This document shows, in pieces, positions 41,084 to 49,953 of a stretch of DNA of 64,000 bases. A program made the translations under genes and the position numbers. Position 1 is the stretch's first letter; the number at the start of each line of letters is the position of its first letter. The DNA lies in the NCBI RefSeq assembly GCF_003049705.1, contig NZ_PIRF01000003.1, positions 1-64,000 of the forward strand, read 5' to 3'. The notes beneath the pieces were generated by a model. The model did not search any database and was not told the DNA's origin. It was given only the letters and a program-made list of their open reading frames with translations. This DNA is from Campylobacter concisus. Its GTDB lineage: Bacteria; Campylobacterota; Campylobacteria; Campylobacterales; Campylobacteraceae.

Positions 41084-42189
41084 TTTGGTACTCTTGCAAA
41101 AAACTGAAAGTCATTTCTAGTAAATAGAAGCGTAAAATTTTTTAACTCACCAAGCTTCTCTAAAAGCTCTTCACGGCTACTCACGCTTTGTTTATCAAAA
41201 CCCAAAATTTTATCGCCGGTCTTGATGCCAAAAATTTCTGCATTTGACTTTGGCTCGACCTTGGTAACGACTAAATTTTTATCCACCGTGATACCATAAT
41301 CCACCAAAACCTTATCATCAAGCATTGTTTGTGGCTCTTTTGGCATGATGTTGAAATTTGGTATATCAAGGCTCGAAGGGGCGTCTACATCAAGGCTTTG
41401 GTTAAATTTCACATCCCCACTTACTGGCACTTGAAAGAGCATTTCTTGTTTATCGCGCTTCACGATGATGTCAAGCTTTGCGCCCTTTGGAGCAAAAAAT
41501 ACCATCTCATTTAGCTCTCTTAAGCTCTTTGGCTTGATACCATTTACACTAACAAGCTCATCATCTACCATCATCATCTTGCCACGGCCCAAAGGATCGA
41601 CAAGACCTACAAAAAATTTATCCTCTTTTTGCAAGAATTTTACGCCGATATCGCCGTAATATACATCATCATAAGATACAAAGTGCTTCAAATAACGATT
41701 TGGTATAAATTTATCAGCTCCAACAGCTATGCCTATCATCTTGCAACAAGGCGTGTTTATCTCGCCAGTCGCGTTATACTCGAAGCTTAGCGTGTCAAAG
41801 TCGCCTAAATTTTGTCCCAAAGACTTGATGTGACCCATGACGGTGTTGTTTGAGTCATTTAAGATGCCAACCCAAGTGCTCTTTTTGATACGCTCCTCGT
41901 TAGTCTCATCAGCCATCACAACAGGGCTTAGCTCCTTGCTAGAGCGCACTAAGAAAAGCTGCAAATATGGGTCAAATTTGACATATTCGCCAAGCGGAGC
42001 TCCGTCACTTTTTGGCACTGCGATCAAATTTTTAGTGATAGCCACGCCAAAGTGTTTATTTACCGAGACGATTGAGTTTTTGTTCTTTTCAAAGCAGGCG
42101 TTAAAGTCCTCTTGCGTAGGCCTAGGATCGGCGTTTAGGCAAAGCGCTGATAGCAAAAAAGCAAGGGCAAATTTATATTTTAGTCTCAT
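41080..42189 (-). CDS. Periplasmic PDZ-domain protein
   Basis: A 369-residue exported protein: signal peptide (about 1-20, ending LCLNADP), a serine-protease-like beta domain in which the usual catalytic triad is not recognisable, and two PDZ-like parts (about 190-255, RGKMMMVDDELVSVNGIKPKSL; about 300-365, AEIFGIKTGDKILGFDKQSVSS). Orthologues lie between ispA and ybaB in C. jejuni (Cj1643 region). It may be a degenerate DegP/DegS-like scaffold. Both ends overlap neighbours by four bases. Confidence 0.8.
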   Translation of the reverse strand: MRLKYKFALAFLLSALCLNADPRPTQEDFNACFEKNKNSIVSVNKHFGVAITKNLIAVPKSDGAPLGEYVKFDPYLQLFLVRSSKELSPVVMADETNEERIKKSTWVGILNDSNNTVMGHIKSLGQNLGDFDTLSFEYNATGEINTPCCKMIGIAVGADKFIPNRYLKHFVSYDDVYYGDIGVKFLQKEDKFFVGLVDPLGRGKMMMVDDELVSVNGIKPKSLRELNEMVFFAPKGAKLDIIVKRDKQEMLFQVPVSGDVKFNQSLDVDAPSSLDIPNFNIMPKEPQTMLDDKVLVDYGITVDKNLVVTKVEPKSNAEIFGIKTGDKILGFDKQSVSSREELLEKLGELKNFTLLFTRNDFQFFARVPK

Positions 42190-42500
42190 TTTATCCCCAT
42201 CGAAGCAAGGCCGCCAAGCATCCTTGAAGCGGTATTTTTCTTGTCAGCCTCAACTGATTTTAACACGTCATTTACGGCGCTTATTAGTAAAATTTGCATA
42301 CTCTCTTTATCTTCAAGCAAGCTATCATCTATACTGATATCAAGTATCTCGCCACTGCCGTTTGCTCTCACGCTTACCAGTCCGCCGCCACTTTTTGCGC
42401 CAAATTCTTTATTTTTGCTCTCTTCTTCCATCTGCTTGGCCTGCTTTTGCACATCCTCAAGCATCTGCCCCATCTTTGAAAAGTCAAATCCCTCAAACAT
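42186..42500 (-). CDS. ybaB: YbaB/EbfC nucleoid-associated protein
   Basis: A 104-residue YbaB/EbfC family protein, a small dimer that binds DNA with tweezers-like helices. It shows MFEGFDFSKMGQMLEDVQKQ, a long helix, then VSVRANGSGEILDISIDDSL and EVKILL-type beta strands with the terminal MLGGLASMG. Elsewhere ybaB is usually beside recR/dnaX; here it is in the murE-ispA block, as in C. jejuni. Confidence 0.9.
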   Translation of the reverse strand: MFEGFDFSKMGQMLEDVQKQAKQMEEESKNKEFGAKSGGGLVSVRANGSGEILDISIDDSLLEDKESMQILLISAVNDVLKSVEADKKNTASRMLGGLASMGIK

Positions 42501-42503
42501 CGC

Positions 42504-42851
42504 CTACTCCTTTATGATCTCGTTTTTGTTATTTACATGCACGATGGTTGGCTTAAATTTCTTAGCCTTTTTAAATTTCATACTAGCGTATGCCACGATG
42601 ATGACCACGTCTCCTACGCAGACTTTTCTAGCAGCTGCGCCGTTTAGGCAAATTTCCCCCTTTTTGCCCTTTATCACGTAGGTGGCAAATCTCTCGCCAT
42701 TATTTACGTCTAAAATTTCAACCTTTTGATTTTCTATCAAATTTGCAGCTTTTATCAGCTCCTCGCCGATGCTGATCGAGCCAACATAGTTTAAATTTGC
42801 GTCTGTTACGACGGCTCTGTGGATCTTGCTAGCTAAAATTTCTATATTCAT
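42504..42851 (-). CDS. panD: PanD, aspartate 1-decarboxylase
   Basis: A 115-residue pyruvoyl enzyme making beta-alanine for pantothenate and CoA. The self-cleavage site is visible in [13 protein letters not shown]: cleavage between G24 and S25 leaves the pyruvoyl group on S25. [26 protein letters not shown], including the substrate-binding Tyr and the NGAAAR loop, confirms the family. Slightly shorter than the E. coli protein but complete. Confidence 0.95.
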   Translation of the reverse strand: MNIEILASKIHRAVVTDANLNYVGSISIGEELIKAANLIENQKVEILDVNNGERFATYVIKGKKGEICLNGAAARKVCVGDVVIIVAYASMKFKKAKKFKPTIVHVNNKNEIIKE

Positions 42852-42853
42852 TT

Positions 42854-44137
42854 TTACCTCTTTAAAAGCTCTTTTACTACTTCTTTGTCGCTAAATGGGT
42901 GCTTGACGCCCTTTATCTCTTGATATGGCTCGTCGCCTTTGCCAAGTATGACAAGCGCCCAGCCGGGTTCTAGCTTGCTGATAGCCAGTGCGATCGCCTC
43001 TTTGCGGTTGGCGTTTCGTATCAAATTTTCATTTTGACTCATACCAGCGCAAATTTCATCGATTATGCTCTCTGGCTCTTCGCTTCTTGGATTGTCGCTT
43101 GTGACGATACAAATTCTTGCGTATTTTTGGGCAATCGCTCCCATTTTTGGGCGCTTTGTCCTATCTCTATCGCCGCCTGCACCAAAGACTGCGATCAAAT
43201 TTAGATGTCTAAGCGAGTTTAGCACCTTTTCGATACCATCTGGCGTATGAGCAAAATCCACGATGACTAGCGGATCGGTGCTAACCACTTCCATTCTGCC
43301 ACTAACCCCTTTAAATTTGCTTATCGCCTTTGAAAGCGCGGTCGCGTCTGGACGCTCTAGCAAGCAAACAGCGCCAAGGGCTGCAATTAGGTTGTAAAGA
43401 TTAAACTCGCCTTGCAAGCTTGAGTCTATCTCCACATCGCCATTTGGCGTCTTGATAACCGCGTCTATGCCGTCCTTTAGCCCATAAACCACCGGCGCAA
43501 AGCTGGCTGGCTTTTTAAGCGAATACGTATAAGCGTTTTTTGGATTAAATTTAATGCCATTATCGTCAGCATTTATAAGCTTCATGCAATCATCATCAAA
43601 AAAGCTCGACTTTACCCTAGCGTACTCCTCCATGCTCTTATGGTAGTCGAGGTGGTCTTGAGTTAAATTTGTAAAAATTTTTAGAGCAAATTTCAAGCTC
43701 TCTATGCGCTTTTGAGCGATCGCATGCGAGCTAACCTCCATCACGAAGTACTCGCAGCCCTGCTCACTAGCTACTTTGAGATAAGAAAGCGTCCTTAAAA
43801 TGGCACTTGTCGTAAGCGCCTTGTCATCTATCTGCTTGCCCTCTATAAATGCCCCTCTTGTGCCACTTAGGCCGCATTTTTTGCCTAAATTTCGCAAAGT
43901 CTCATAGATAGCAGCAGCCGTTGTGGTCTTGCCATTTGTGCCCGTGATGCCAACTATCTTTAAGCTTTCATCGATTTTTAAAAGCTTCTTGCACTCTTCA
44001 AGGCTGATTATCTTAGCGCCATTTTTTACCGCTGCCTCTGCAAATTTTGCATTTGCAGTAGTTTGCACAAAGTATGCACCCTGCTCGCACTCGTTTGAGT
44101 CATCTGTTATGAAGCTATTTTCTACTGATATTTTCAT
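42854..44137 (-). CDS. murE: MurE, UDP-MurNAc-tripeptide synthetase
   Basis: A 427-residue Mur ligase adding the third amino acid to the peptidoglycan precursor. [12 protein letters not shown] (about residue 65) is the ATP loop. DNPRSEEP (about 345) is the DNPR motif that selects meso-diaminopimelate, so the wall is the usual Gram-negative A1-gamma type. The N-terminal domain is shorter than in E. coli MurE, as in other epsilonproteobacteria. The start lies 23 bases inside the upstream gene. Confidence 0.95.
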   Translation of the reverse strand: MKISVENSFITDDSNECEQGAYFVQTTANAKFAEAAVKNGAKIISLEECKKLLKIDESLKIVGITGTNGKTTTAAAIYETLRNLGKKCGLSGTRGAFIEGKQIDDKALTTSAILRTLSYLKVASEQGCEYFVMEVSSHAIAQKRIESLKFALKIFTNLTQDHLDYHKSMEEYARVKSSFFDDDCMKLINADDNGIKFNPKNAYTYSLKKPASFAPVVYGLKDGIDAVIKTPNGDVEIDSSLQGEFNLYNLIAALGAVCLLERPDATALSKAISKFKGVSGRMEVVSTDPLVIVDFAHTPDGIEKVLNSLRHLNLIAVFGAGGDRDRTKRPKMGAIAQKYARICIVTSDNPRSEEPESIIDEICAGMSQNENLIRNANRKEAIALAISKLEPGWALVILGKGDEPYQEIKGVKHPFSDKEVVKELLKR

Positions 44138-44669
44138 CGTTTTGTCTTTTTTGTATCTCTTTAAAAAGCTGATCTATGCGCTCATCGCCACCAAACATCA
44201 CCGCCGCACTCTCAAGATAGTTTATACTCATTTCGATGAAGTCATTTTTTATCAAATTTCCCAAAAATTCTAAAAAATCATCTTTGTTTGAGATCATTAC
44301 CTTGGTTGAGAACATGATATTTTCAAAGACCTTTTTGAAGCTCCCGTCCTTATAAACAGCCTTTTTAAAGTCCTCGTAGCTGATCGCGTCTTGCTCTTCA
44401 AAATACTCATCGCTAGCCAATCTTGATTCTAAAATTTTTAAAATTTCATCCATTCCTTCATCATCTTCGCCAGCTCTTAGTTTATCCATAAAATAGTCAA
44501 ATAAAAGCTTTGCTTCCTCTGCATTTTTCTCGCCAAGGGAGCAAATTTGTATCAAAAATAGTAAATTTTTATCCTGTGTCTTTTCGTAAGCTAGAGAGAA
44601 GTAAAAGATCGCTTCTTTAAATTTAGAACGTTTGAAGTGTTTAATGCCTATTTTTTTATAATCTATCAA
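44115..44669 (-). CDS. Helical TPR-like protein of unknown function
   Basis: About 184 residues with TPR-like helices at the start (KHFKRSKFKEAIFYFSLAYEK). No known function; an equivalent sits between nifU and murE in C. jejuni. No ATG fits: GAGGAA lies seven bases before a TTG at 44669, which is chosen, while the longer frame to 44687 also begins with TTG but without a ribosome site. It overlaps nifU by 14 bases. Confidence 0.7.
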   Translation of the reverse strand: MIDYKKIGIKHFKRSKFKEAIFYFSLAYEKTQDKNLLFLIQICSLGEKNAEEAKLLFDYFMDKLRAGEDDEGMDEILKILESRLASDEYFEEQDAISYEDFKKAVYKDGSFKKVFENIMFSTKVMISNKDDFLEFLGNLIKNDFIEMSINYLESAAVMFGGDERIDQLFKEIQKRQNDENISRK

Positions 44670-44931
44670 TGTCAAATTCCTCGCCAATCGGGATATTTAC
44701 GACCTCAAGCTCTGGGTGAATATCCATACGAAGTTGTCTTTCGAGTCCATATTTTAGTGTAGTTGTACTAGCTGCACATCCATGGCAATGCCCTGTAAGT
44801 CTTACATAAATTTTGCCGTTTTTTATGCCAAGTAGTTCCATGCCACCGCCATCATTTTCAAGCATTGGTAATACCTTTTGCAAACTCGCACTAACTGGTT
44901 TTAAAAGTTCTTCATCGCTAAATGGGATCAT
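44656..44931 (-). CDS. nfuA-like: NifU-like C-terminal domain protein
   Basis: A 91-residue stand-alone NifU C-terminal domain that carries a 4Fe-4S cluster on the CxxC of GHCHGCAASTTTLKYGLE (C52, C55 region) shared between two subunits. It acts as an Fe-S carrier to target enzymes such as the fumarase and Nos/Nif ferredoxins in this genome, which is inference. DNDGGGMELLGIKNGKIYVRL-type spacing is typical. First gene of the block running to ispA. Confidence 0.88.
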   Translation of the reverse strand: MIPFSDEELLKPVSASLQKVLPMLENDGGGMELLGIKNGKIYVRLTGHCHGCAASTTTLKYGLERQLRMDIHPELEVVNIPIGEEFDIDRL

Positions 44932-45113
44932 ATCTTTTCCTATTAAATTTTTGGGCTATTATAGCAAAATAAAAATGCAAAAAATAATGGCTATATTTTT
45001 GCTTAGTGCTAATTTTGCTTTGTAATTTAAACCTTTTTGATACGCCTAGTCAGCTTTAGTTTTTAAATATTTGAGCTAAAATTTAGTAAATTTTTGATTA
45101 TAAGTTTTAGGAT

Positions 45114-45136
45114 AAAAGGGCAAATTTCGCCCTTTT
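45114..45136 (-). terminator. Terminator of the ABC transporter operon
   Basis: AAAAGGGC (45114-45121) pairs with GCCCTTTT (45129-45136) around a seven-base loop, next to the stop codon of the substrate-binding gene. Confidence 0.6.
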
Positions 45137-45139
45137 TGT

Positions 45140-46057
45140 TTAATCTATTAGAAGCGATTTTATATCTACTTTTTGCTCGATCATCTTGCTCTCAAGCATA
45201 AATTCTTGCGTAGCCTCAAGTGCTTTTATATCTTCAGGCGTGATCTTTGGACTAAAGTCATACTGCGGATACATACTCTTTACCGCCTCTATGCTAAGCC
45301 CGGTCTCTTCAGCTGTAAATTTTAATGCCTCTTCCTCATTTGCTTTCATAAAAGCTAAAATTTCATCTTGAGCCTTTTTAAATTTTTCAACTAGATCTTT
45401 ATGCTTTTTGTAAAATTCTCCACTTGTGGCAGTAACGATGACTGGAGTGATGACGCCCTTGCCTGTTGTTACGACACTAAGTCCTGATTTTTTAGCATTA
45501 TAAGCAGTTGGTCCAGCAAGAAGTGCTGCATCGACACTACCATTTTCAAGTGCAGCTTGTGCAGCTGGGATACCCATAGAAACGAACTCTACGTCATTTA
45601 TGCCAAGTCCACCAAGAGCAAGATACCTAACCAAAAGCTCATTTAATATCGTGCCTTTTGGGCCTGCTATTTTTTTACCTTTTAAGTCTTTAGCAGTTTT
45701 TATGCCTTTATCTTTAGCAAATATCGCAAAAGCTTCAGGTGCTCTTGAATATGCACTTATGATCTTTATGTCAGCTTTATTTGCCGCGGCAAGTATGACT
45801 GAAGTTCCGCCAACGCAATTTAAAAACTGAAGTGAGTTTGAAGCGAGCGCTTGCGTTTGTTTCGCACCTGAGGTGATCTCGGAGTACTCGACTGGCATGC
45901 CAAAAGATTTAGCATAAAAGCCTTTAAATTTATCGACGATTGAGGGGACGTTTAGCGGCGATTTGACGTAGGTCATGCCGATCTTATCTAGCTCACTTGC
46001 GTTTGCTACTAGGCAAAGCAAAGAGGCTGCACACAAAATCTTAAAAAACTTTCTCAT
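45140..46057 (-). CDS. NitT/TauT-type ABC substrate-binding protein
   Basis: A 305-residue periplasmic binding protein with a signal peptide (about 1-20) and an NMT1/SsuA-like fold: KDKGIKTAKDLKGKKIAGPKGT and VSMGIPAAQAALENGSVDAALL are typical of sulphonate, nitrate, thiamine-precursor and related binding proteins. The ligand is not readable from sequence. It is the last gene of a four-gene operon, 76 bases after the ATPase gene. Confidence 0.87.
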   Translation of the reverse strand: MRKFFKILCAASLLCLVANASELDKIGMTYVKSPLNVPSIVDKFKGFYAKSFGMPVEYSEITSGAKQTQALASNSLQFLNCVGGTSVILAAANKADIKIISAYSRAPEAFAIFAKDKGIKTAKDLKGKKIAGPKGTILNELLVRYLALGGLGINDVEFVSMGIPAAQAALENGSVDAALLAGPTAYNAKKSGLSVVTTGKGVITPVIVTATSGEFYKKHKDLVEKFKKAQDEILAFMKANEEEALKFTAEETGLSIEAVKSMYPQYDFSPKITPEDIKALEATQEFMLESKMIEQKVDIKSLLID

Positions 46058-46133
46058 ACTTGCTCCTTTAAAAATTTTCCAAATTATATAACTTTTTGCT
46101 TCGTTTTGGTTTTAATTATCATTTTATAAAATG

Positions 46134-46826
46134 CTAAATTTCGCTCAAAATTTTACGCTTTAAGTTTATTAGCTCATCGCAAAGCAAATCTCTTGGCTTA
46201 GTTAGATTTGATAGATCATAGCTTGATTTCATCCCGCCTTTTTCAAGCAAAATTATCTCGTCTGCTAAATATAGGGCTTCATCTACATTATGAGTTACAA
46301 AAATGATGGTTTTACCAGTTTGGAGCTTTAAAATTTCAGCCTGCATGCTGGCTCTCGTAAAAGCATCAAGTGCCGCAAATGGCTCATCCATAAGGATCAA
46401 ATTTGCTTCGTATGCAAGCACTCTTGCAAGAGAAACGCGCGAACTCATGCCACCAGATAGCTGCGAAACAGCGGCGAATTTAAAGTTGCTAAGCCCTATC
46501 ATTGATATGAGCCTATCTATATTTGCCTCGTCTATCTCATACTTTTTAAGCGCAAATACGATATTTTCATAGACATTTAAAAAAGGCATAAGCCTAGGCT
46601 CTTGAAATACAAAACCGATCTTTGCTTGCTCTTTAAATTTTATCTCGCCTAGACTTACACCCTCAAGTCCAGCAATAAGCCTTAAAAGCGTAGTTTTACC
46701 GCATCCACTTCTGCCAAGTATTACGGTGATCTTATCTTTTTTTATGCTTAAATTTAGCTCTTTTAAAACGTCGATACGCTTGCCATTAATAAAAAAAAGC
46801 TTTGATAAATTTAAAATTTCTATCAT
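46134..46826 (-). CDS. NitT/TauT-type ABC ATPase
   Basis: A 230-residue ATPase of the SsuB/TauB class: Walker A GRSGCGKTT (about residue 38), Q-loop FVFQEPRLMPF, signature LSGGMSSRVSLAR (about 125), Walker B LILMDEP and switch histidine FVTHN. Its start overlaps the permease gene by four bases. Confidence 0.92.
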   Translation of the reverse strand: MIEILNLSKLFFINGKRIDVLKELNLSIKKDKITVILGRSGCGKTTLLRLIAGLEGVSLGEIKFKEQAKIGFVFQEPRLMPFLNVYENIVFALKKYEIDEANIDRLISMIGLSNFKFAAVSQLSGGMSSRVSLARVLAYEANLILMDEPFAALDAFTRASMQAEILKLQTGKTIIFVTHNVDEALYLADEIILLEKGGMKSSYDLSNLTKPRDLLCDELINLKRKILSEI

Positions 46827-47572
46827 TTTTCGCTTCGCAAAAAGCTAAATTTAGATATCAAAAATAAAAATATCCTATCTATGAGTACGCCACAAATTCC
46901 AATCGTAAAAATGCCTACAAATATCCTATCTGCACGTGAAAGCTCCTCCGCATCTAGTATGAGATAGCCTAGCCCGCTAGAAGCTGCAATCATCTCCGCT
47001 CCCACAATCGCTCGCATCGCGTAGCCAAAACCTATACGCATACCGACAAAGATATCCTTTATGGCATTTTTTAGGATGATTTTGTAAAAAATTTCAAATT
47101 TGCTAAAACAAAAAATTTTACCAACTTCAATAAGCTTCACATCGCAGCTAGTTAGCCCTTTTGAAATGCTTAAAAACATTGGAAAAAACGATGCTAGGAT
47201 GATAATAATAATTTTTGGTGTTTCGTTTATACCAAACCAAAGTACCAAAATAGCAATAAGGCTAAGTGGCGGAACATTTCTAAAAAACTCTAGTATCCAC
47301 TCATAATAAATACTAGCTTTTGGAAATAGCGCCGCCACTCCGCCAAAAGCAAATGCCAAAACAAAAGCCAAAATATAGCCAATAAATATACGCTTAAAGC
47401 TAATCATTACATGCGTTATTAGCTCACCGTTTAAGCTCATATCAAGCATCGTTTTAATTGTCGTAATAGGACTTGGCAATATATAAGGTGTGAAAATTTT
47501 AAGCTCGCAAACAACCTGCCAGAGGGCAAAGATCGCTAGGATCAAAACGCTCTTTTTAAAAATTTCTATCAC
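46823..47572 (-). CDS. NitT/TauT-type ABC permease
   Basis: A 249-residue inner-membrane permease of the SsuC/TauC class with six helices. The cytoplasmic EAA-like coupling loop is EIFYKIILKNAIKDIFVGMRIG-type (about residues 165-190) and FGYAMRAIVGAEMIAASSGLG follows as in the family. Its start overlaps the H-cluster-domain gene by four bases, so the two are translated together. Confidence 0.9.
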   Translation of the reverse strand: MIEIFKKSVLILAIFALWQVVCELKIFTPYILPSPITTIKTMLDMSLNGELITHVMISFKRIFIGYILAFVLAFAFGGVAALFPKASIYYEWILEFFRNVPPLSLIAILVLWFGINETPKIIIIILASFFPMFLSISKGLTSCDVKLIEVGKIFCFSKFEIFYKIILKNAIKDIFVGMRIGFGYAMRAIVGAEMIAASSGLGYLILDAEELSRADRIFVGIFTIGICGVLIDRIFLFLISKFSFLRSEK

Positions 47573-48177
47573 AGCCCATCTCCATTGTGACAGCCATTTT
47601 CACAGTATAAAAGCTCGATGATCTGATAGTTTTTAAGCTCGCTAAATTTATATGAAAATGCGTTTTGTATCTTTTCTTTACTGCATAAGCTTAGTGTTTT
47701 TATGCCTAAATTTTCAAAAAATCCAGGTGGGATCGGGCTTGATTCTATTTTGCTTATTTGTAAATTTATGTCGTTTAACTCTTTAAAATTTTTCCATGTT
47801 AAAAATGTAGTTCGCTCTAATTTTAAAGAATTTCCAAGCTCTGCCAAATCCTCACAAGGCGTTGTTATATAAAGCCACTCATCTTCTTTTAGCTTTGAGC
47901 TAAGCTCAATGGCGCTTTCTATTAAAATGGGATTTAAGCTTGAAATATCGTTTGAAAATTCTTTAAAATTTGATCTTATAAAATTTACAGCTCTTGGACA
48001 GCGACTGTCTAAAACCATACCTTTAGAGCATAAATTTTTATATGAATTTTTGATATCGCTAACATGATCTTTTTCGCACTGTACTATGTTAAAGCCCTTG
48101 TTTTGAAAGAGCTCTTTTAATGCAGAGAAGTCATACATATTTTTTACAACGGGATTTAGCCAAAGTAGCTTTCTCAC
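47569..48177 (-). CDS. Stand-alone [FeFe]-hydrogenase-like H-cluster domain protein
   Basis: A 202-residue protein resembling a reduced C-terminal domain of [FeFe]-hydrogenases. The three H-cluster segments appear in order: LDSRCPRAVNFI (C60), TTPCEDLAEL (C108) and LLYCENGCHNGDG at the very C-terminus (C192, C196, Cx3C). The four cysteines match the ligands of the cubane cluster. The ferredoxin-like N-terminal domains and much of the substrate channel are missing, so classical H2 turnover is doubtful. It heads the transporter operon. A redox sensor or cluster-dependent accessory to the transport substrate is possible. Confidence 0.6.
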   Translation of the reverse strand: MRKLLWLNPVVKNMYDFSALKELFQNKGFNIVQCEKDHVSDIKNSYKNLCSKGMVLDSRCPRAVNFIRSNFKEFSNDISSLNPILIESAIELSSKLKEDEWLYITTPCEDLAELGNSLKLERTTFLTWKNFKELNDINLQISKIESSPIPPGFFENLGIKTLSLCSKEKIQNAFSYKFSELKNYQIIELLYCENGCHNGDGL

Positions 48178-48300
48178 GAGTTCTCCGTAATTTTAATAAT
48201 AGAAATCAAGATTCTATCATTTAAAAATTTAAACCAAGTAAAAAGAGCCTCTTATGACTAAAATCATAAAAGATAGGCGGTACAAAAAGCTAAACTTAGC

Positions 48301-49305
48301 CTACACTTTTATATCTAGTTTATGTTTTTGCTCCACTTTTTCCATTAGCTTTAGTATATCAACTCCGTTTTTCTCAAGCTGCATTAGCTCCTTAAGATAG
48401 GCAAATTTCTCATCTTTGTTGATGTCGTAAGTAGCCAGTTTCTCGCTTCGTCCGATCACTGAAGCATAGACTTTGTTGCCATCAAGTTTGTCCGTATTTT
48501 GCATATTATAAAGCGAGAGCACGCCCTCTACCACCTCTTTAAAATCCGCCCCACTCTTCATGCCAGCTTTCATAAGCGTAAGAAATCTCTGCCTGCTCTC
48601 TTCGTCAGTAAAATTTATATTTTGTAGCGTCTGATACTCAACTGGAGGCTTATTAGTGCTTGTTAGCATAGAGATAGCCTTTTTGCCTATCGTAATGCTC
48701 TCCACGCCGACTCTTTCACCAAGATACTGCCTAAGTGCATAATCAATCCACTTATCTTTAAACTCATCTATGCTTAGGTCTTTATCAAGTATCTCAAACC
48801 CTTCCACGTGGCTCTTGTGACCAAGCCCGAGAAGTATGTTGCCATCAAGTTTTGACGTGTACTCTTTTGCAAAGAGATCGACATCTGTTGGATAATATCC
48901 TATGATCTCTTCGTGAGCTCTACCAAAGCCAAGCGCTTTGGTCTGATTGATAAAATTTTTGAGATCATTTATCTCATCTTGGCTGACTTGTTTGTCGTAT
49001 CCCATGAGCTTGCCCCAGATGCTTATCTTACCATTAGCAGCTATGCCTGAGAGTGAGAAATTGCTAGCAAATGTTAGATTCTCGCTATTTTTTTGAAATT
49101 TTATCGTATTTGTTTCATTTAGATTTATTGGCTCACCTCTAGTATAGGTATGACTTTTTCGTTCATCAACCAAACTGCTAGATAAATCATTTAAAGAATT
49201 TTTGTCTATATTGGATTTAGTATTTTTAGTATCAAGCTCTTGCGCTCTACTACTTTGTGAGCTAACATAAAAATTTGTGCCAACTCCATTTACACTACCT
49301 ATCAT
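48301..49305 (-). CDS. Probable flagellum-coregulated secreted protein
   Basis: A 334-residue soluble protein with no Sec signal. The first 75 residues are polar and Ser/Asn-rich, as in flagellar-exported substrates, and the rest is helical (RFLTLMKAGMKSGADFKEVVEGVLSLYN). It resembles the Campylobacter family of Cj0814-like proteins, which are described as secreted through the flagellum; this match is from memory and uncertain. The strong sigma-28 promoter upstream supports co-expression with late flagellar genes. Monocistronic. Confidence 0.55.
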   Translation of the reverse strand: MIGSVNGVGTNFYVSSQSSRAQELDTKNTKSNIDKNSLNDLSSSLVDERKSHTYTRGEPINLNETNTIKFQKNSENLTFASNFSLSGIAANGKISIWGKLMGYDKQVSQDEINDLKNFINQTKALGFGRAHEEIIGYYPTDVDLFAKEYTSKLDGNILLGLGHKSHVEGFEILDKDLSIDEFKDKWIDYALRQYLGERVGVESITIGKKAISMLTSTNKPPVEYQTLQNINFTDEESRQRFLTLMKAGMKSGADFKEVVEGVLSLYNMQNTDKLDGNKVYASVIGRSEKLATYDINKDEKFAYLKELMQLEKNGVDILKLMEKVEQKHKLDIKV

Positions 49306-49342
49306 CTCAAATCCTTTGAAATTTATTAGATGCCTGAAACAA

Positions 49343-49369
49343 ATATCGTCTTTATAAAATAAAATTTTA
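49343..49369 (-). promoter_or_regulatory. Sigma-28 (FliA) promoter
   Basis: On the minus strand TAAA (49369-49366) is separated by exactly 15 bases from GACGATAT (49350-49343), close to the FliA consensus TAAA-N15-GCCGATAA. It lies about 38 bases before the ATG at 49305. Confidence 0.75.
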
Positions 49370-49562
49370 GCATAGAGTTCAAAGGTAAAAATTTAAAATA
49401 TATGATTTTAGATTAGAAAATTTGCAACTTTTAACTATAAAAAATTTTATGGTTTTTTGGTTAATAAATTTGATAGATAATTAAAGAAATTTATAGTTTG
49501 AGAAAGCTTTTGGAAGAAAGATTCTATTTTAAAAGTGGGAAATTTTATATAAAAAATAAAAA

Positions 49563-49580
49563 AGAGAGCCAAAGCTCTCT
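49563..49580 (-). terminator. Terminator of the ribosomal protein cluster
   Basis: AGAGAGC/GCTCTCT seven-base stem with a four-base loop, followed on the transcript by TTTTTTATTTT, six bases after the rplQ stop codon. Confidence 0.85.
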
Positions 49581-49585
49581 AATAA

Positions 49586-49942
49586 TTATTCAGCTACTAG
49601 CTCTATATAAGCCATCTCTGCCGCGTCGCCTCTACGAACACGAGTCTTGATGATTCTTGTATAGCCACCATTGCGCTCTTTGAATTTTGGAGCTACTTCA
49701 GTAACTAATTTATTTGTTGTTTCTTTATCTTGTAAAGAAGCAAATACTGCTCTATGAGCATTAGAGTCACCTTTTCTAGCTCTTGTGATTAGCTTTTCAA
49801 CATAGCTTCTAAGCTCTTTTGCTTTTGGTAAAGTCGTCTCTATCTTTTCGCTTTTGATGATAGCTATCGCCAAATTTTTAAGCAATGCAGATCTATGAGA
49901 TGACGTTCTACCAAGTTTGCGATATCCGTGTTTATGTCTCAT
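49586..49942 (-). CDS. rplQ: Ribosomal protein L17
   Basis: 118 residues with the L17 opening [17 protein letters not shown] and internal [20 protein letters not shown]. It is a large-subunit protein near the exit tunnel and the last gene of the alpha operon part, 12 bases after rpoA. Complete and of usual length. Confidence 0.98.
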   Translation of the reverse strand: MRHKHGYRKLGRTSSHRSALLKNLAIAIIKSEKIETTLPKAKELRSYVEKLITRARKGDSNAHRAVFASLQDKETTNKLVTEVAPKFKERNGGYTRIIKTRVRRGDAAEMAYIELVAE

Positions 49943-49953
49943 CTATTGTCCTT

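Noticed and set aside
41465-42337. Plus-strand frames opposite the PDZ-protein and ybaB genes
   Set aside because: Ser/Leu-rich antisense shadows of well-supported genes with no ribosome sites.
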